Notes: generated by a model from the sequence alone, not told the origin. Counted from the stretch's first letter, positions 16,412-26,173 are shown. The stretch is DNA of 64,000 bases from JAUPKT01 sp964427855 (GCA_964427855.1 CAYRVH010000012.1:3520-67519), one strand, 5' to 3'. Numbers and translations are program-made.

Positions 16412-17629
16412 ATGAATTTTACTGAGCACAACCCCCAGGGTATCAACAAAGCTGACATTGTCGTCAGCATCCCGTCCTACAACGAAGCCTCATCCATTGC
16501 GCTGCCAACAAAGCAGGCTGACATCGGACTCACCAAGTACTATGCGCACAAGACCGCGGTAATCATTAACTGTGATAATTCGTCTCCTGATGGGACTACC
16601 CAAGCCTTCTTCGATACGGATACCAAAACCCCCAAGATGTCGTTGACAACTGCGCCAGGCCTTGTGGGCAAAGGGTACAACTTGAGAAACCTTTTCCAGA
16701 AGGCGGTGGAACTTTCGGCAAAAGCCATTATTGTGCTTGACGCAGACCTCAAAAATGTAACTCCCCAGTGGATTAGGAATTTGTGTGAACCCTTGTTCGA
16801 CGACTATCATTTTGTGGCCCCGCTTTATGTTCGCCACAAATACGACGGCAGCTTCACAAACAATCTCGTGTATCCCCTGACTCGTGCGCTCTATGGCAGA
16901 CGCGTACGTCAGCCGGTGGGAGGCGAGGTCGGTTTCTCAGGGGAGACAGCCAAACTTTATCTCGATTGTGACTACTGGGACGAAAACGTCGGCCAGTTCG
17001 GCGTCAACTTGTGGATGACGACCCTTGCAGTGAAGAGCCCAGGCGCGGTGATCCAATCTTTCATGGGCAAGACAAAAGTCCACAGGGTGCGGGATTTCGC
17101 TGCGGACGTAGCTCGAATGTTTGGGCAGGTGGTCACAACGCTTTTCGAGCTCATGTGTCGGTTTGACGATTACTGGACGCAGGTGAAATGGAGCAGACCT
17201 ACCGCAGTCTTTGGCTTTGGCGTGGGTGAAGTAGAGCTGCCGCCTCCCGTGGACCTCGATACGACCACCCTGTCTTCCGCTATGCGCAATGGCATGGAAA
17301 GAAATTGGGACTTATACAAAGAGTGCATCGCAGAGCCAAACTTCAACAAACTGGAAGAAGTCGCCAGCCTCGCCGACGCGGATTTTGAATTTCCCACCAA
17401 TCTCTGGGCAAGAATACTCTTCGATTGTGCCGTCGCATATCGGAATACCGCAATACCTCGCGGGGAGCTTGTTGAATCCCTTATTCCTCTATATTACGCT
17501 AAAACACTGTCATTTGTGTTGGACACAGAAGCGATGAACACGCAACAGGTCGAAGAACTCGTTGAAGATCAGTGCCTACAGTTTGAAAAAGCGAAGCCGT
17601 ACCTTATAGAAAGGTGGTCAGCTCGATGA
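16412..17629 (+). CDS. GT-A fold glycosyltransferase, glucosyl-3-phosphoglycerate synthase-like
   Basis: 405 residues from ATG 16412 (CGAGG upstream; an in-frame ATG at 16361 is less likely). The N-terminal GT-A domain shows VSIPSYNEA, then a nucleotide-binding region and the metal motif in VLDADLKNV (about residue 110). PVGGEVGFSG is reminiscent of the PL.GE motif of GpgS/MpgS-type enzymes. A helical C-terminal domain follows. Such enzymes transfer a sugar from a nucleotide donor to a small acceptor; the exact acceptor (phosphoglycerate or another) is inference. A receiver-domain gene follows by 87 bases. Confidence 0.8.
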   Translation: MNFTEHNPQGINKADIVVSIPSYNEASSIALPTKQADIGLTKYYAHKTAVIINCDNSSPDGTTQAFFDTDTKTPKMSLTTAPGLVGKGYNLRNLFQKAVELSAKAIIVLDADLKNVTPQWIRNLCEPLFDDYHFVAPLYVRHKYDGSFTNNLVYPLTRALYGRRVRQPVGGEVGFSGETAKLYLDCDYWDENVGQFGVNLWMTTLAVKSPGAVIQSFMGKTKVHRVRDFAADVARMFGQVVTTLFELMCRFDDYWTQVKWSRPTAVFGFGVGEVELPPPVDLDTTTLSSAMRNGMERNWDLYKECIAEPNFNKLEEVASLADADFEFPTNLWARILFDCAVAYRNTAIPRGELVESLIPLYYAKTLSFVLDTEAMNTQQVEELVEDQCLQFEKAKPYLIERWSAR

Positions 17630-17716
17630 ATGGCGTCCTTCATCAGGGACGGATCGCGTGGGTGGACGCGGCCTCGCATTAACTCGAAGCGCCCAGCATC
17701 ATTGAAGGATCCTGAC

Positions 17717-18082
17717 ATGGCAAAAATACTTATTGTCGATGATGAAGAAGGCATCAGGATGCTCTACTCCATGGAGCTTCAGGACGAAGGCTATGAGGTC
17801 ATAACCTTGCCCGATGGGAAAGACCTCCTGGAAGTGGTAGATCGTGAGCGCCCTGATTGTATTGTCCTGGATATTAAGATGCGTGAGTACAGCGGCTTAG
17901 ACCTCCTTCAGCAGCTCAGGAAAAAGTACTATGACCTGCCGGTCATCCTCAACTCAGCCTATTCCAGTTTCAAGGTGGATCTCAAAGCAGTGGCTGCCGA
18001 TTATTACGTGGTGAAAAGCTCCGACCTCACGGAACTGAAAGAGAAACTGAAAATAGCTTTAGAAACCAAGCTCCCTCGATAA
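17717..18082 (+). CDS. Single-domain response regulator (CheY-like)
   Basis: 121 residues from ATG 17717, with AAGGA upstream. A complete receiver domain: acidic pair in ILIVDDEEG, phospho-acceptor Asp in CIVLDIKM (about residue 52), Ser/Thr position in ILNSAYS, and a Lys in YYVVKSS. There is no output domain, so it signals by protein contact. No histidine kinase is adjacent. Co-transcription with the upstream glycosyltransferase is plausible. Confidence 0.92.
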   Translation: MAKILIVDDEEGIRMLYSMELQDEGYEVITLPDGKDLLEVVDRERPDCIVLDIKMREYSGLDLLQQLRKKYYDLPVILNSAYSSFKVDLKAVAADYYVVKSSDLTELKEKLKIALETKLPR

Positions 18083-18258
18083 GATCAAAAAGGACTGATA
18101 ACCCTGGCGACGGGCCTCATAGCGCCCTAACCCACGTGGACGTATGGCCACCCTCACAGCCGCGCTCTTCTTTTCGAATTCGAGCCCGCCAAGGCTGGTC
18201 TGACTCCTAGAACTTGATGATGATTATTCACGCCTTCATAACTCTGTGAGCAACTGGT

Positions 18259-18981
18259 ATGGCCCTCATTGAAATGCGTAAGTTGTCAAAGATCTATACT
18301 GCGGGGACTGTTGAGGTCAACGCCCTGAGCGAGATCGACCTCGTCATCGACGCGGGTGAATTTCTCTCCATCATGGGACCGTCCGGTTCTGGAAAATCCA
18401 CGCTGATGAACATCTTAGGATGCCTCGATGCGCCGACGTCGGGGAAGTATGTGCTCGATGGAATGGATGTCTCGGGCCTTGATCGCGATGAAAGGGCTGA
18501 AGTTCGCAATAAAAAGATCGGCTTTGTTTTTCAAGGATTCAACCTGCTCTCCCGCATCACTGCGTGCCAGAACGTGGAGCTGCCCCTCATCTACGGCCAT
18601 GTCAGCAAGAAAGATCGTCGAAAAAAGGCGGAGGAGGCTTTAAGCCTCGTGGGGCTCGCAGACCGAATCGGCCACCTGCCGTCCCAATTATCAGGCGGGC
18701 AGCAGCAGCGAGTCGCCATCGCCCGAGCCCTTGTAAACGACCCACATATTATCCTGGCGGATGAACCGACCGGCAACCTGGATACCCGGACCAGCGGCGA
18801 GATTATGGACATTTTCAGGAAACTCAACGAGCGCCGACGCATCACTTTTGTGCTGGTCACCCATGACAGGGAAATTGGCAGTTTCACTGATCGGAGGATA
18901 ATGATTCGAGACGGAAGGATAGAAGGCGACGAAAGATCACCCATCAACAAAGCCTCAGAAGAAGCGTTTATTCCATCATGA
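18259..18981 (+). CDS. ABC transporter ATPase, LolD/MacB-type
   Basis: 240 residues. Walker A GPSGSGKST (about 40-48), Q-loop FQGFNLL, signature LSGGQQQRVAIARAL (about 141-155), Walker B IILADEPTGNLD and the H-loop THDRE. The LADEPTGNLD form is typical of the LolD/FtsE/MacB-N group that works with FtsX-like permeases. The next gene is a MacA-like adaptor, but no permease lies between or after them. Confidence 0.95.
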   Translation: MALIEMRKLSKIYTAGTVEVNALSEIDLVIDAGEFLSIMGPSGSGKSTLMNILGCLDAPTSGKYVLDGMDVSGLDRDERAEVRNKKIGFVFQGFNLLSRITACQNVELPLIYGHVSKKDRRKKAEEALSLVGLADRIGHLPSQLSGGQQQRVAIARALVNDPHIILADEPTGNLDTRTSGEIMDIFRKLNERRRITFVLVTHDREIGSFTDRRIMIRDGRIEGDERSPINKASEEAFIPS

Positions 18982-19157
18982 GCCGGTTGTCTGAGTTCTC
19001 GTGGAAATGAGGTCCCCCGTGTCATGGTGGGGAGCCAGGCAGAGCGGACTTATGATCCTCGTCCGCCCATGGCTGAACACCCCAATTGATCATTTCTCAT
19101 TGTTCGCGACTTCCATTGTCATTGCTCCATGAACATTTTTCCGATATGGGAATACAG

Positions 19158-20414
19158 ATGAGTAAAATCGTCTCGAAGCGGCGAAAATCCCGCTCTCTCG
19201 CAAAACGTGAGGAGATCTCATTGAAGAGAGCGCTCGTCATCATTTGCATCGTTTGTGTCCTGCTCATCGCGGCGTATTTTATGTTCGGCAGCCGTTCCAG
19301 CAACGGAATGCAAATCAAATACGTGACGGTACCCATAGAGCAAGGAACTCTGAAAGCCGAAATATCCTCCACCGGCACGTTGAAGCCGCTCGTGGAAGTG
19401 TTGGTCGGTACGCAAGTGTCCGGAACCATAAAGGAATTGTATGCTGATTTCGAGTCGGAAGTAAAAAAAGGTCAGCTCATTTGTCTCATCGATCCAGAAC
19501 GATTTGAGGCGCATGTGCAACAGGCGCACGCTGATGTAGAAGCGGCAAAAGCCAATTTGATGAAGGCGGAAGTCGCCTTGATTGACGAGATGAGGACATT
19601 GCGCCGTAAAGAGCAACTCATCGAGAAAAATTCCATCAGCCAGAGCGAATACGACGCTGCAAAAACTAAAGCCGACGCAGCGGAAGCGCAAGTCAATGTC
19701 GAGCGAGCGCGGCTGGCTCAGCTCCAAGCGAGGCTCAACGAAGCGGAGCTTGAATTAAAGTACACTCGGATCGTTGCGCCTGTCAGCGGCATTGTCACGT
19801 CTCGAACCGCGGACGTGGGGCAGACCGTCGCTGCGAGTTTCCAGACGCCGGTGCTCTTTAAAATAGCGGAAGACCTCACGCGCATGCAGGTACACACAAA
19901 CGTGGATGAGGCTGATATCGGGAGAGTCGCTGTAGGACAAAAAGCGTCATTCACTGTGCCAGCGTTTCCCGATCGCATGTTTGAGGCGGTGGTGAACCAG
20001 ATTAGAAACGACCCAAAAGTTGAACAGAATGTGGTAACATACAACGTCGTGCTGGATGTGCACAACGATGATCTTAAGCTGCGGCCGGGCATGACTGCGA
20101 ACGTGACCATCATGCTGGACGAAGTGCGCAATGCCCTCATGGTGCCCCAACAGGCCTTGCGATTCTCGCCGCCGGAATCGGCAAGACCCTCCAGTGCTTC
20201 AACCCCGACTGATCTCCCGGAGGGCGCAAGGAGGGTCTGGAAACTCACTTCTAGTGGCTCAGTCACGCCGGTCAATGTCAAGGGAGGAGTACACGGCACG
20301 GACAGGGTGCAGATCCTGTCCGACGCGTTACACCCAGGCGACCTCGTGGCGGTAGATGCCATAACTCAGAAGAAAAAAGACTCGCAAACCCCTGCACTGC
20401 GGTTTAGATTCTGA
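19158..20414 (+). CDS. MacA/HlyD-type periplasmic adaptor of an efflux pump
   Basis: 418 residues from ATG 19158 (ATG 19146 is equally possible). A cytoplasmic basic head is followed by one membrane helix (about residues 25-45), a lipoyl/barrel-sandwich domain (VLVGTQVSGTIKEL ... IVAPVSGIVTSR), an intervening coiled-coil hairpin (about 115-205) and a beta-barrel domain with VDEADIGRVAVGQ and LRPGMTANVTI. In the MacAB-TolC pump, MacA links the inner-membrane ABC transporter to the outer-membrane channel. It follows the ATPase gene by 176 bases; the expected MacB-like permease is missing here. Confidence 0.9.
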   Translation: MSKIVSKRRKSRSLAKREEISLKRALVIICIVCVLLIAAYFMFGSRSSNGMQIKYVTVPIEQGTLKAEISSTGTLKPLVEVLVGTQVSGTIKELYADFESEVKKGQLICLIDPERFEAHVQQAHADVEAAKANLMKAEVALIDEMRTLRRKEQLIEKNSISQSEYDAAKTKADAAEAQVNVERARLAQLQARLNEAELELKYTRIVAPVSGIVTSRTADVGQTVAASFQTPVLFKIAEDLTRMQVHTNVDEADIGRVAVGQKASFTVPAFPDRMFEAVVNQIRNDPKVEQNVVTYNVVLDVHNDDLKLRPGMTANVTIMLDEVRNALMVPQQALRFSPPESARPSSASTPTDLPEGARRVWKLTSSGSVTPVNVKGGVHGTDRVQILSDALHPGDLVAVDAITQKKKDSQTPALRFRF

Positions 20415-20444
20415 GAGAACAGCGTCCTCTAAGGAGTTCCATTC

Positions 20445-22235
20445 ATGAGCAATGTGACAAAGGGGGCTGAGCAAAGCCCTGCTGAAGCAAAGACGCAGCC
20501 TGACGAGGCGTATTATTCCCTCGATCCTGCAGACCTGTATTATATAGGGGTCAACATCCCTTGCCAGAATGCCTGCCCCGCTCTCACCAACGTCCCGGCC
20601 TACATTAGATGCCTCTTCGAGGGACGAAACGCGCGATCGTATGACATCAACAGAATTGCCAACCTCTTCCCCGGGGTGCTTGGGCGAATCTGTTCACGAC
20701 CATGCGAGGCGAAGTGCCGTCACGGAGAGCCTGAACTCGGTAAACCAGTTGGAATATGCCATATCAAGAGGTCAGCCGCGGATTTGCGTGACCCTGAGCC
20801 GGTAGTGATGCCACCTCAGGTCCCTTCTGTGGGAAAAAGCGTCTGCATCATCGGCGCAGGGCCTGCTGGTCTGGCCGCAGGTTATGACCTGAGACTTGCG
20901 GGGTTTGAGGTGACCATCCTCGAGGCTCTCCCCGAGCCTGGCGGCATGCTGCGCTACGGCATCCCCGAGTTTCGGCTGCCCAGACACATCCTCGCCAAAG
21001 AAATACAGTGGGTGCTCAATCACGGCGTCAATTTGCGCACGGGCGTTCGGGTGGGACGCGATGTCTCTCTCGATGAGTTGCTGAGCACCTTCGACGCCGT
21101 CCTGGTAGCCGGCGGCTGCTATGTGTCCAAGCCCCTCGATGTACAAGGCGAAGACCTTCCTGGCGTCTATACAGGTCTGCGCTTCGTCATGGATGTTGCC
21201 GCGGGCGCTCCGCCTGTCCTGGGGAAAAATGTTCTCGTCATCGGCGCTGGCTTCACCGCGTTTGATTGCGCAAGACTCGCCCTCCGCTGCGGCGCAGCCA
21301 ATGTGTCCCTCTGTTTGAGGGCCACGGAACACGATCTGAGAGTCACGGAAGAGGAAGTTTTTGAAACAAAACGTGAAGGCGTAAAAATCCTCGGGCTCAT
21401 GGCCTCCAATAAGATGATTGGCGCCAATCGGCTTGAGGCCGTCGAATTCCTGCGCACCAAGCCCGTGGAACTCCTGCCCAACGGAAAGAGGAGAGTCGCC
21501 CCAATCCCGGGAAGCGAATTCACGGTCCCGTGTGACGCCGCCATTGTCGCCATCGGTCAAGGCGCAGAGCCTCTGCCAGGCCCAGGCGATACGGATCCGA
21601 GAGGCGTCCTGCGCGTGGCCCCTCAGACATTTCGTTCCTCCATTCCCCGTCTATACGCTGCCGGCGACTACGCAACCGGTCCCACCACTGTCATAGAGGC
21701 CATAGCGTCTGGAAGAAAAGCTGCGCAGCGTATTGCGGAAGATCTGGGCGGCACTTGGGCCAGGCAATGGGCTGTCAAGATCCAGGCGAGCGCCGTCACG
21801 GATAGACAAAGGTCGTGGGACTATCTCCCGCGGATGGAAGTGCCCACGCTCATGCCTGTGCAAGCTCGATTCTCGTCCCCAATTGCCGAAGTCGAGCGAG
21901 GCTTGTCTGAAGAGGCCGCCATAGAAGAGTCAAAAAGATGTTATTTGTGCTACTTACACTACGAAATAGACATAAACCGGTGCATCTATTGTCGCTACTG
22001 CCTCGACGTCGCTCCTCGAGATTGCATCAAGCTGGTCAAATCCATCGTCCTCAATGAGGCAGGAGCGGTGGTTGGCTACGAAGAGACCAAGATCTGGCGA
22101 GAGGTCAACGCCGTGGTTATCGACAACAGCCGCTGCATACGGTGCGGCGAGTGTGTCAGAGTCTGTCCGGTGGACTGCATTTCCGTATCCAAAGTAGAAC
22201 TCGTCCAGCGAACGCTTCCGTGTGGGAGGAACTGA
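20445..22235 (+). CDS. GltD-like FAD/NAD(P)H oxidoreductase with N- and C-terminal Fe-S domains
   Basis: 596 residues. The N-terminal glutamate-synthase-small-subunit-type Fe-S helical domain has CQNACP and CSRPCEAKC (about 37-90). FAD-binding GAGPAGLAAG (about 139) and NAD(P)-binding GAGFTAFDCA (about 268) follow. The C-terminus carries a variant Cys set (CYLCYL, CIYCRYC, about 502-530) and a ferredoxin motif CIRCGECVRVCP. It should move electrons between NAD(P)H and Fe-S carriers. It is first of four tightly linked genes ending in KorAB, so it is probably the flavoprotein subunit of that 2-oxoacid oxidoreductase. AAGGAG precedes the ATG. Confidence 0.9.
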   Translation: MSNVTKGAEQSPAEAKTQPDEAYYSLDPADLYYIGVNIPCQNACPALTNVPAYIRCLFEGRNARSYDINRIANLFPGVLGRICSRPCEAKCRHGEPELGKPVGICHIKRSAADLRDPEPVVMPPQVPSVGKSVCIIGAGPAGLAAGYDLRLAGFEVTILEALPEPGGMLRYGIPEFRLPRHILAKEIQWVLNHGVNLRTGVRVGRDVSLDELLSTFDAVLVAGGCYVSKPLDVQGEDLPGVYTGLRFVMDVAAGAPPVLGKNVLVIGAGFTAFDCARLALRCGAANVSLCLRATEHDLRVTEEEVFETKREGVKILGLMASNKMIGANRLEAVEFLRTKPVELLPNGKRRVAPIPGSEFTVPCDAAIVAIGQGAEPLPGPGDTDPRGVLRVAPQTFRSSIPRLYAAGDYATGPTTVIEAIASGRKAAQRIAEDLGGTWARQWAVKIQASAVTDRQRSWDYLPRMEVPTLMPVQARFSSPIAEVERGLSEEAAIEESKRCYLCYLHYEIDINRCIYCRYCLDVAPRDCIKLVKSIVLNEAGAVVGYEETKIWREVNAVVIDNSRCIRCGECVRVCPVDCISVSKVELVQRTLPCGRN

Positions 22236-23251
22236 TGGCTCGTGAACGCTGCGTGATTATCGGTAATGGCCCTGCTGCAAACGCCGCGGCCGCAACTCTG
22301 CGTCAAGAGACTGCCGATCTGGATATCATGTTGATCGGCCAAGAATCGTTCCCCCACTATCGGCCACACCTTTTGCCCGCCTATATCGCAGGCAGTCTGC
22401 CCAAGGAAGACCTCTTTGCCACGCCGGCCTCTTTTTATGAAGAATGCGACATCAGGATTCGTTTGGGCCAACGGGTCACGCACGTCACGTTCGATCAAAG
22501 GGAACTCATACTCTCTCATAAAGAGATCGTCCCATTTGACGCCCTCATCATCGCATGTGGAGGGGTGCAGCGGATACCGGAACGCCTGCAAATATTTGAA
22601 GACCTGTTGCTCACACTAAAAACCCCCGCTGACGCACAAAAGTGGAGAGCAGGTCTCAAAACAGCCGAGACGATTCTTATATTAGGCGGAGATCTGACCT
22701 CGCTGTCTTTTGCCAAAACCCTCGCATCAACGGGAAAGCGCGTGCAGTTCATACTCCAAGAGCAATCCTTTTGGCCGCTCCCATTAACCCCCACTCTGGC
22801 CGATGAGGTGAAGCAGCGCGTGACGCGCAGCGGCGTGGAAGTCCTCGACGCTTCTTGGATTCATCGACTCACGAAGTTATCCCAGGACGTCATCGAGGTT
22901 GAGACCGACGCGGGGGTGCTGACCGCAAACCTCGTGGGCGCATTCTATGGACTCATCCCCAACGTAAAATTTTTGGTGCGTTCAGGGCTTGACGTTGAAC
23001 GGGGCATACTCGTGGATGAAAATCTCCGCACTCGCTTTGATCTCGTTTACGCTGCGGGTGATTGCGCCCAAATTTATCATCCGGAGCTGCGAGATTATTG
23101 GGTCTCCATAGGGTATAAAAACGCGACAGAACAAGGCAAAACCGCTGCCCAAAATCTCGCAGGCGGGCTGATGACCGTCGCGGCATCCCCTGCAAACATC
23201 TTCTGCGTCGAGGGCGTCATGGTCAATACGTCATGGTGGATGGAGTTTTGA
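22235..23251 (+). CDS. Class-I FAD/NAD(P)H-dependent oxidoreductase (NirB/rubredoxin-reductase-like)
   Basis: 338 residues. The start ATG overlaps the previous stop (TGATG), indicating translational coupling. FAD dinucleotide fold CVIIGNGPAANAAAATL at the N-terminus, LLPAYIAG, and a second fold ILILGGDLTSLSFA. The C-terminal FAD contact VYAAGDCAQ (about 272-280) is the one of the nitrite reductase NADH domain, rubredoxin reductase and CoA-disulfide reductase family. Its role in this operon is to bring electrons to or from the KorAB complex or a carrier; this is inference from position. Confidence 0.88.
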   Translation: MARERCVIIGNGPAANAAAATLRQETADLDIMLIGQESFPHYRPHLLPAYIAGSLPKEDLFATPASFYEECDIRIRLGQRVTHVTFDQRELILSHKEIVPFDALIIACGGVQRIPERLQIFEDLLLTLKTPADAQKWRAGLKTAETILILGGDLTSLSFAKTLASTGKRVQFILQEQSFWPLPLTPTLADEVKQRVTRSGVEVLDASWIHRLTKLSQDVIEVETDAGVLTANLVGAFYGLIPNVKFLVRSGLDVERGILVDENLRTRFDLVYAAGDCAQIYHPELRDYWVSIGYKNATEQGKTAAQNLAGGLMTVAASPANIFCVEGVMVNTSWWMEF

Positions 23252-23252
23252 G

Positions 23253-25031
23253 ATGGCAAACGTGGTGGACATCACCGTTGAGGTATGCGGCATGGCTGGG
23301 GATGGAACCATAGCCGCCGGCGCGCTGATCAATGAAGCGCTCTCCAAAGGGGGCTTCTCTGTTTTGGGGTTTGACTCGTACCCGGCTGAGATTCGCGGTT
23401 TTGGACGATGTGTGACGCGATCCCGTATAGGCAGTGAAGAAATCGTGGCCATGGGCACTGAGACTCATGTTCTCATCTCCCTCAATGAGACGGAATCGCG
23501 TTCGAGGATCCCTTATTTGGCTCAAAGAGCCATAGTCATTTTTGAAAGCAACCCCCCGACGTATGTGCATCACGATTCGTCTTTTGTCGCCGAATTGCCG
23601 CCCGATAAGCTGCTTTTTGGGATGCCTCTCTCGGACCTCGCATCCGAGGCCACAGGTACCACGCGAGGGCGCAATCTTACTGCTCTGGGCGGGTTCGCTG
23701 CCCTCTGCCGTATAAATCCGGGCCTCTTCATTGAAGTCATTGAAAAGAAGTTCAAAGCCAAAGGTGAAAAAGTCCTCCATACTAATCTGAAGAGTTTCGA
23801 GGTAGGGTACTCCTACGCGATCAAAGAATTCTCAGAGAAGCGGGAAGACGCTTTTCAGCTTCCAGAACTGGCGCGCGACGAAGGCAAAGTCATGCTTTCG
23901 GGAAATCAGGCAATCGGAATGGGCGCTTTGGACGCAGGATTGAAGCTCTACTTCGGCTACCCAATCACTCCTGCAACCCCTATTATGGAGTTCCTCGCGG
24001 CCAGGCTGCCGAACAAGGGCGGAAGGGTTGTCCAGATGGAAGATGAGATTGCGTCCATCGGGGCGGTGTTGGGCAGCTTTTATGCGGGAGCGAGATCGAT
24101 GACTGCCACCTCGGGCCCCGGATTCGCCTTGATGACGGAACTCATCACCCATGGAGTCATGGCAGAGATTCCTGCGGTAATCATTAACGCCCAAAGGGGA
24201 GGCCCCGCCACAGGCCTCCCCACGAAAACAGAGCAGTCCGACCTCCATGCTGCGGTGTTTGGCGGACCAGGAGACTCGCCGAGGATCGTCATAGCCCCCA
24301 CAAATGTCTCGGAATGCTATCATTACACCGTGAAGAGTTTTCAGCTTGCTGAACAATATCAAACTCCCGTTATTGTGCTCACAGACTTCTACTTGGACAA
24401 CCGTGTGGAGAACGTCTCTATACCTCATGCGTCTGAATCGGAGACGCGCAACGGCAACGTGTTCCCCTCAGCATCAGAAAAGGGGAACTACAAGCGATAC
24501 CGCATCACTGAATCCGGAATTTCTCCACGGGCGTTGCCCGGCATGGATGGATACATCTTTACGGCCACTGGCTTGGAGCACACCGAAAAAGGCTCGCCTG
24601 ACTACTCTCCGGAATTGCATACGTTAATGAGCGAAAAACGGCACAGAAAGATAGCCAGCGCCCTTGAAGATTTGCCTGAGCCCGAAGTCTATTTCGGAGA
24701 TGACGGCCTGGACGTTGGCGTCATAGGGTGGGGATCCACCTTTGGGTCTGTCTTGGAGGCTGTGCGGACGTCCCACAAGAAAGGACTGCGAGTAGGGGCG
24801 CTAAAAATCGCGTCCCTTTCTCCCCTCCATACATCCATCGTCCAGGATTTCATGGAGCGATGCAACCATGTATTGGTCCCTGAACTCAATTATGAAGGCC
24901 AGCTCGCCAATCTTATCGGCCACCTGCATCCTCGACCGCTCGTACGACTCAATCTCGTCACAGGAACCCCGTTTCCTCCCTCAATGATCATCCAGAAAAT
25001 AGAAGACCTAATCCAAAGAGGAGCAACATGA
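23253..25031 (+). CDS. korA: 2-oxoacid:acceptor oxidoreductase, fused gamma-alpha subunit (KorA type)
   Basis: 592 residues, the usual fused form. The gamma domain (about 1-190) starts VEVCGMAGDGTIAAG. The alpha/pyrimidine-binding domain contains LSGNQAIGMGALDAG, YPITPATPIMEF and the QMEDEIASIGAVLG region with the conserved Glu that activates thiamine diphosphate. The C-terminal domain II follows. With KorB it oxidatively decarboxylates a 2-oxoacid (2-oxoglutarate is the best guess) to the acyl-CoA and reduces ferredoxin or a flavoprotein. One base separates it from the previous gene and it overlaps korB by four. Confidence 0.93.
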   Translation: MANVVDITVEVCGMAGDGTIAAGALINEALSKGGFSVLGFDSYPAEIRGFGRCVTRSRIGSEEIVAMGTETHVLISLNETESRSRIPYLAQRAIVIFESNPPTYVHHDSSFVAELPPDKLLFGMPLSDLASEATGTTRGRNLTALGGFAALCRINPGLFIEVIEKKFKAKGEKVLHTNLKSFEVGYSYAIKEFSEKREDAFQLPELARDEGKVMLSGNQAIGMGALDAGLKLYFGYPITPATPIMEFLAARLPNKGGRVVQMEDEIASIGAVLGSFYAGARSMTATSGPGFALMTELITHGVMAEIPAVIINAQRGGPATGLPTKTEQSDLHAAVFGGPGDSPRIVIAPTNVSECYHYTVKSFQLAEQYQTPVIVLTDFYLDNRVENVSIPHASESETRNGNVFPSASEKGNYKRYRITESGISPRALPGMDGYIFTATGLEHTEKGSPDYSPELHTLMSEKRHRKIASALEDLPEPEVYFGDDGLDVGVIGWGSTFGSVLEAVRTSHKKGLRVGALKIASLSPLHTSIVQDFMERCNHVLVPELNYEGQLANLIGHLHPRPLVRLNLVTGTPFPPSMIIQKIEDLIQRGAT

Positions 25032-25825
25032 AAACCCCCGGTCATGTTCTTGCCCAGCGCATTCGCGAGATAGGCGACTCTGGCGCATTTGCCACGCGGT
25101 CCGACGCCCTCCCCACCTGGTGCCCAGGCTGCGGTTATTTCGGCATTCATCAAGGACTCAACCAATGCATAAAAGAGCTTGGACTCCCGCATCATAATAT
25201 CGTGGTGGTCTCTGGCATCGGCTGCGCAGGTAGATACCCCTTTTTTTCTCACACCTATGGACTCCACACGGTCCATGGCCGAACCCTGCCTGTGGCAACA
25301 GGCGTGAAATTGGCCAATCCTGATTTAACCGTGTTTGCCATTGGCGGAGACGGAGACGGACTTGCCATTGGCGGAGGGCATTTCCCGCACGTGGCCAGGC
25401 GGAACATCGACGTCAATTATTTGCTGTTCGACAATTCCATCTATGGATTGACCAAAGGACAACCCTCGCCCAGCAGCCGCACCGGCACTGTCACAAAGGC
25501 CAGCCCCGCGGGGACACTTGAAAGACCTCTCAACGCAACCTTGCTCGCGCTCACGTACGAGGCCTCGTTCGTCGCGCGGCTGTTCGCCGGAGACCCGAAT
25601 GGCATCGCCGCCGCGCTGATCCAGGGTACCAAAACCCCCGGCTTTGCCTTCTTCCACATCTATACGAGCTGCGTCACCTTCGACAAATCTTTCAAGACCT
25701 GGGCCCACTTAAAACAATGGGTGCATCCCGTCCCGAAGGACCATGATCCAACGAATCGACGACGCGCTTTTGAGATGGTTCTCGAAGACGACTTCAGCAC
25801 AGGAATTATATACCGTAGAGGCTGA
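25028..25825 (+). CDS. korB: 2-oxoacid:acceptor oxidoreductase beta subunit (KorB type)
   Basis: 265 residues. ATG overlaps the korA stop (ATGA). Thiamine-diphosphate-binding motif GGDGDGLAIGGGH (about 109-121) with the downstream N-x-Y-G metal ligand segment DNSIYGLTKGQ. The CPGCG near residue 32 and GIGCAGR near 61 are typical of the beta subunit of 2-oxoglutarate/2-oxoacid ferredoxin oxidoreductases. The C-terminus is short, without a ferredoxin domain, consistent with electron transfer to the two flavoproteins encoded upstream. Confidence 0.94.
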   Translation: MKTPGHVLAQRIREIGDSGAFATRSDALPTWCPGCGYFGIHQGLNQCIKELGLPHHNIVVVSGIGCAGRYPFFSHTYGLHTVHGRTLPVATGVKLANPDLTVFAIGGDGDGLAIGGGHFPHVARRNIDVNYLLFDNSIYGLTKGQPSPSSRTGTVTKASPAGTLERPLNATLLALTYEASFVARLFAGDPNGIAAALIQGTKTPGFAFFHIYTSCVTFDKSFKTWAHLKQWVHPVPKDHDPTNRRRAFEMVLEDDFSTGIIYRRG

Positions 25826-25907
25826 GGCCCTGCGCCGCTGAATGGACTATTTTCGCGTATCCGCTCAGGCGCGCTATCAATCTCGCGATTACCGCGCGCC
25901 TCGTCGA

Positions 25908-25928
25908 AAACGCGATGTAATCGCGTTT
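25908..25928 (+). terminator. Perfect 9-bp stem-loop after korB, possible terminator
   Basis: AAACGCGAT, GTA, ATCGCGTTT: a perfect inverted repeat about 83 bases after the last gene of the oxidoreductase operon. There is no T-tract beyond the TTT in the stem, so intrinsic termination is uncertain. It may instead protect the mRNA 3' end. Confidence 0.4.
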
Positions 25929-26173
25929 CCTACTGGCAAAGGATAAGGACTGCATCCTCCTGGCCCCACTCTCTCATGCATTTTTTCGCATTAAATTCGT
26001 TTTAACTTAACAATAATTCTTGACTCCATTCGCGCGGGGTGATAGGACGCCCCTCAAGGCTGGTGACCGCCTTGGAAGCCTTGATCGGCGCTGCGGCGCC
26101 CGACCACGCTGGTCACAAATCCCGTATGTCTCTCATATCTTGTTACGGATATTCATGGTGGAGTGAATAATCG

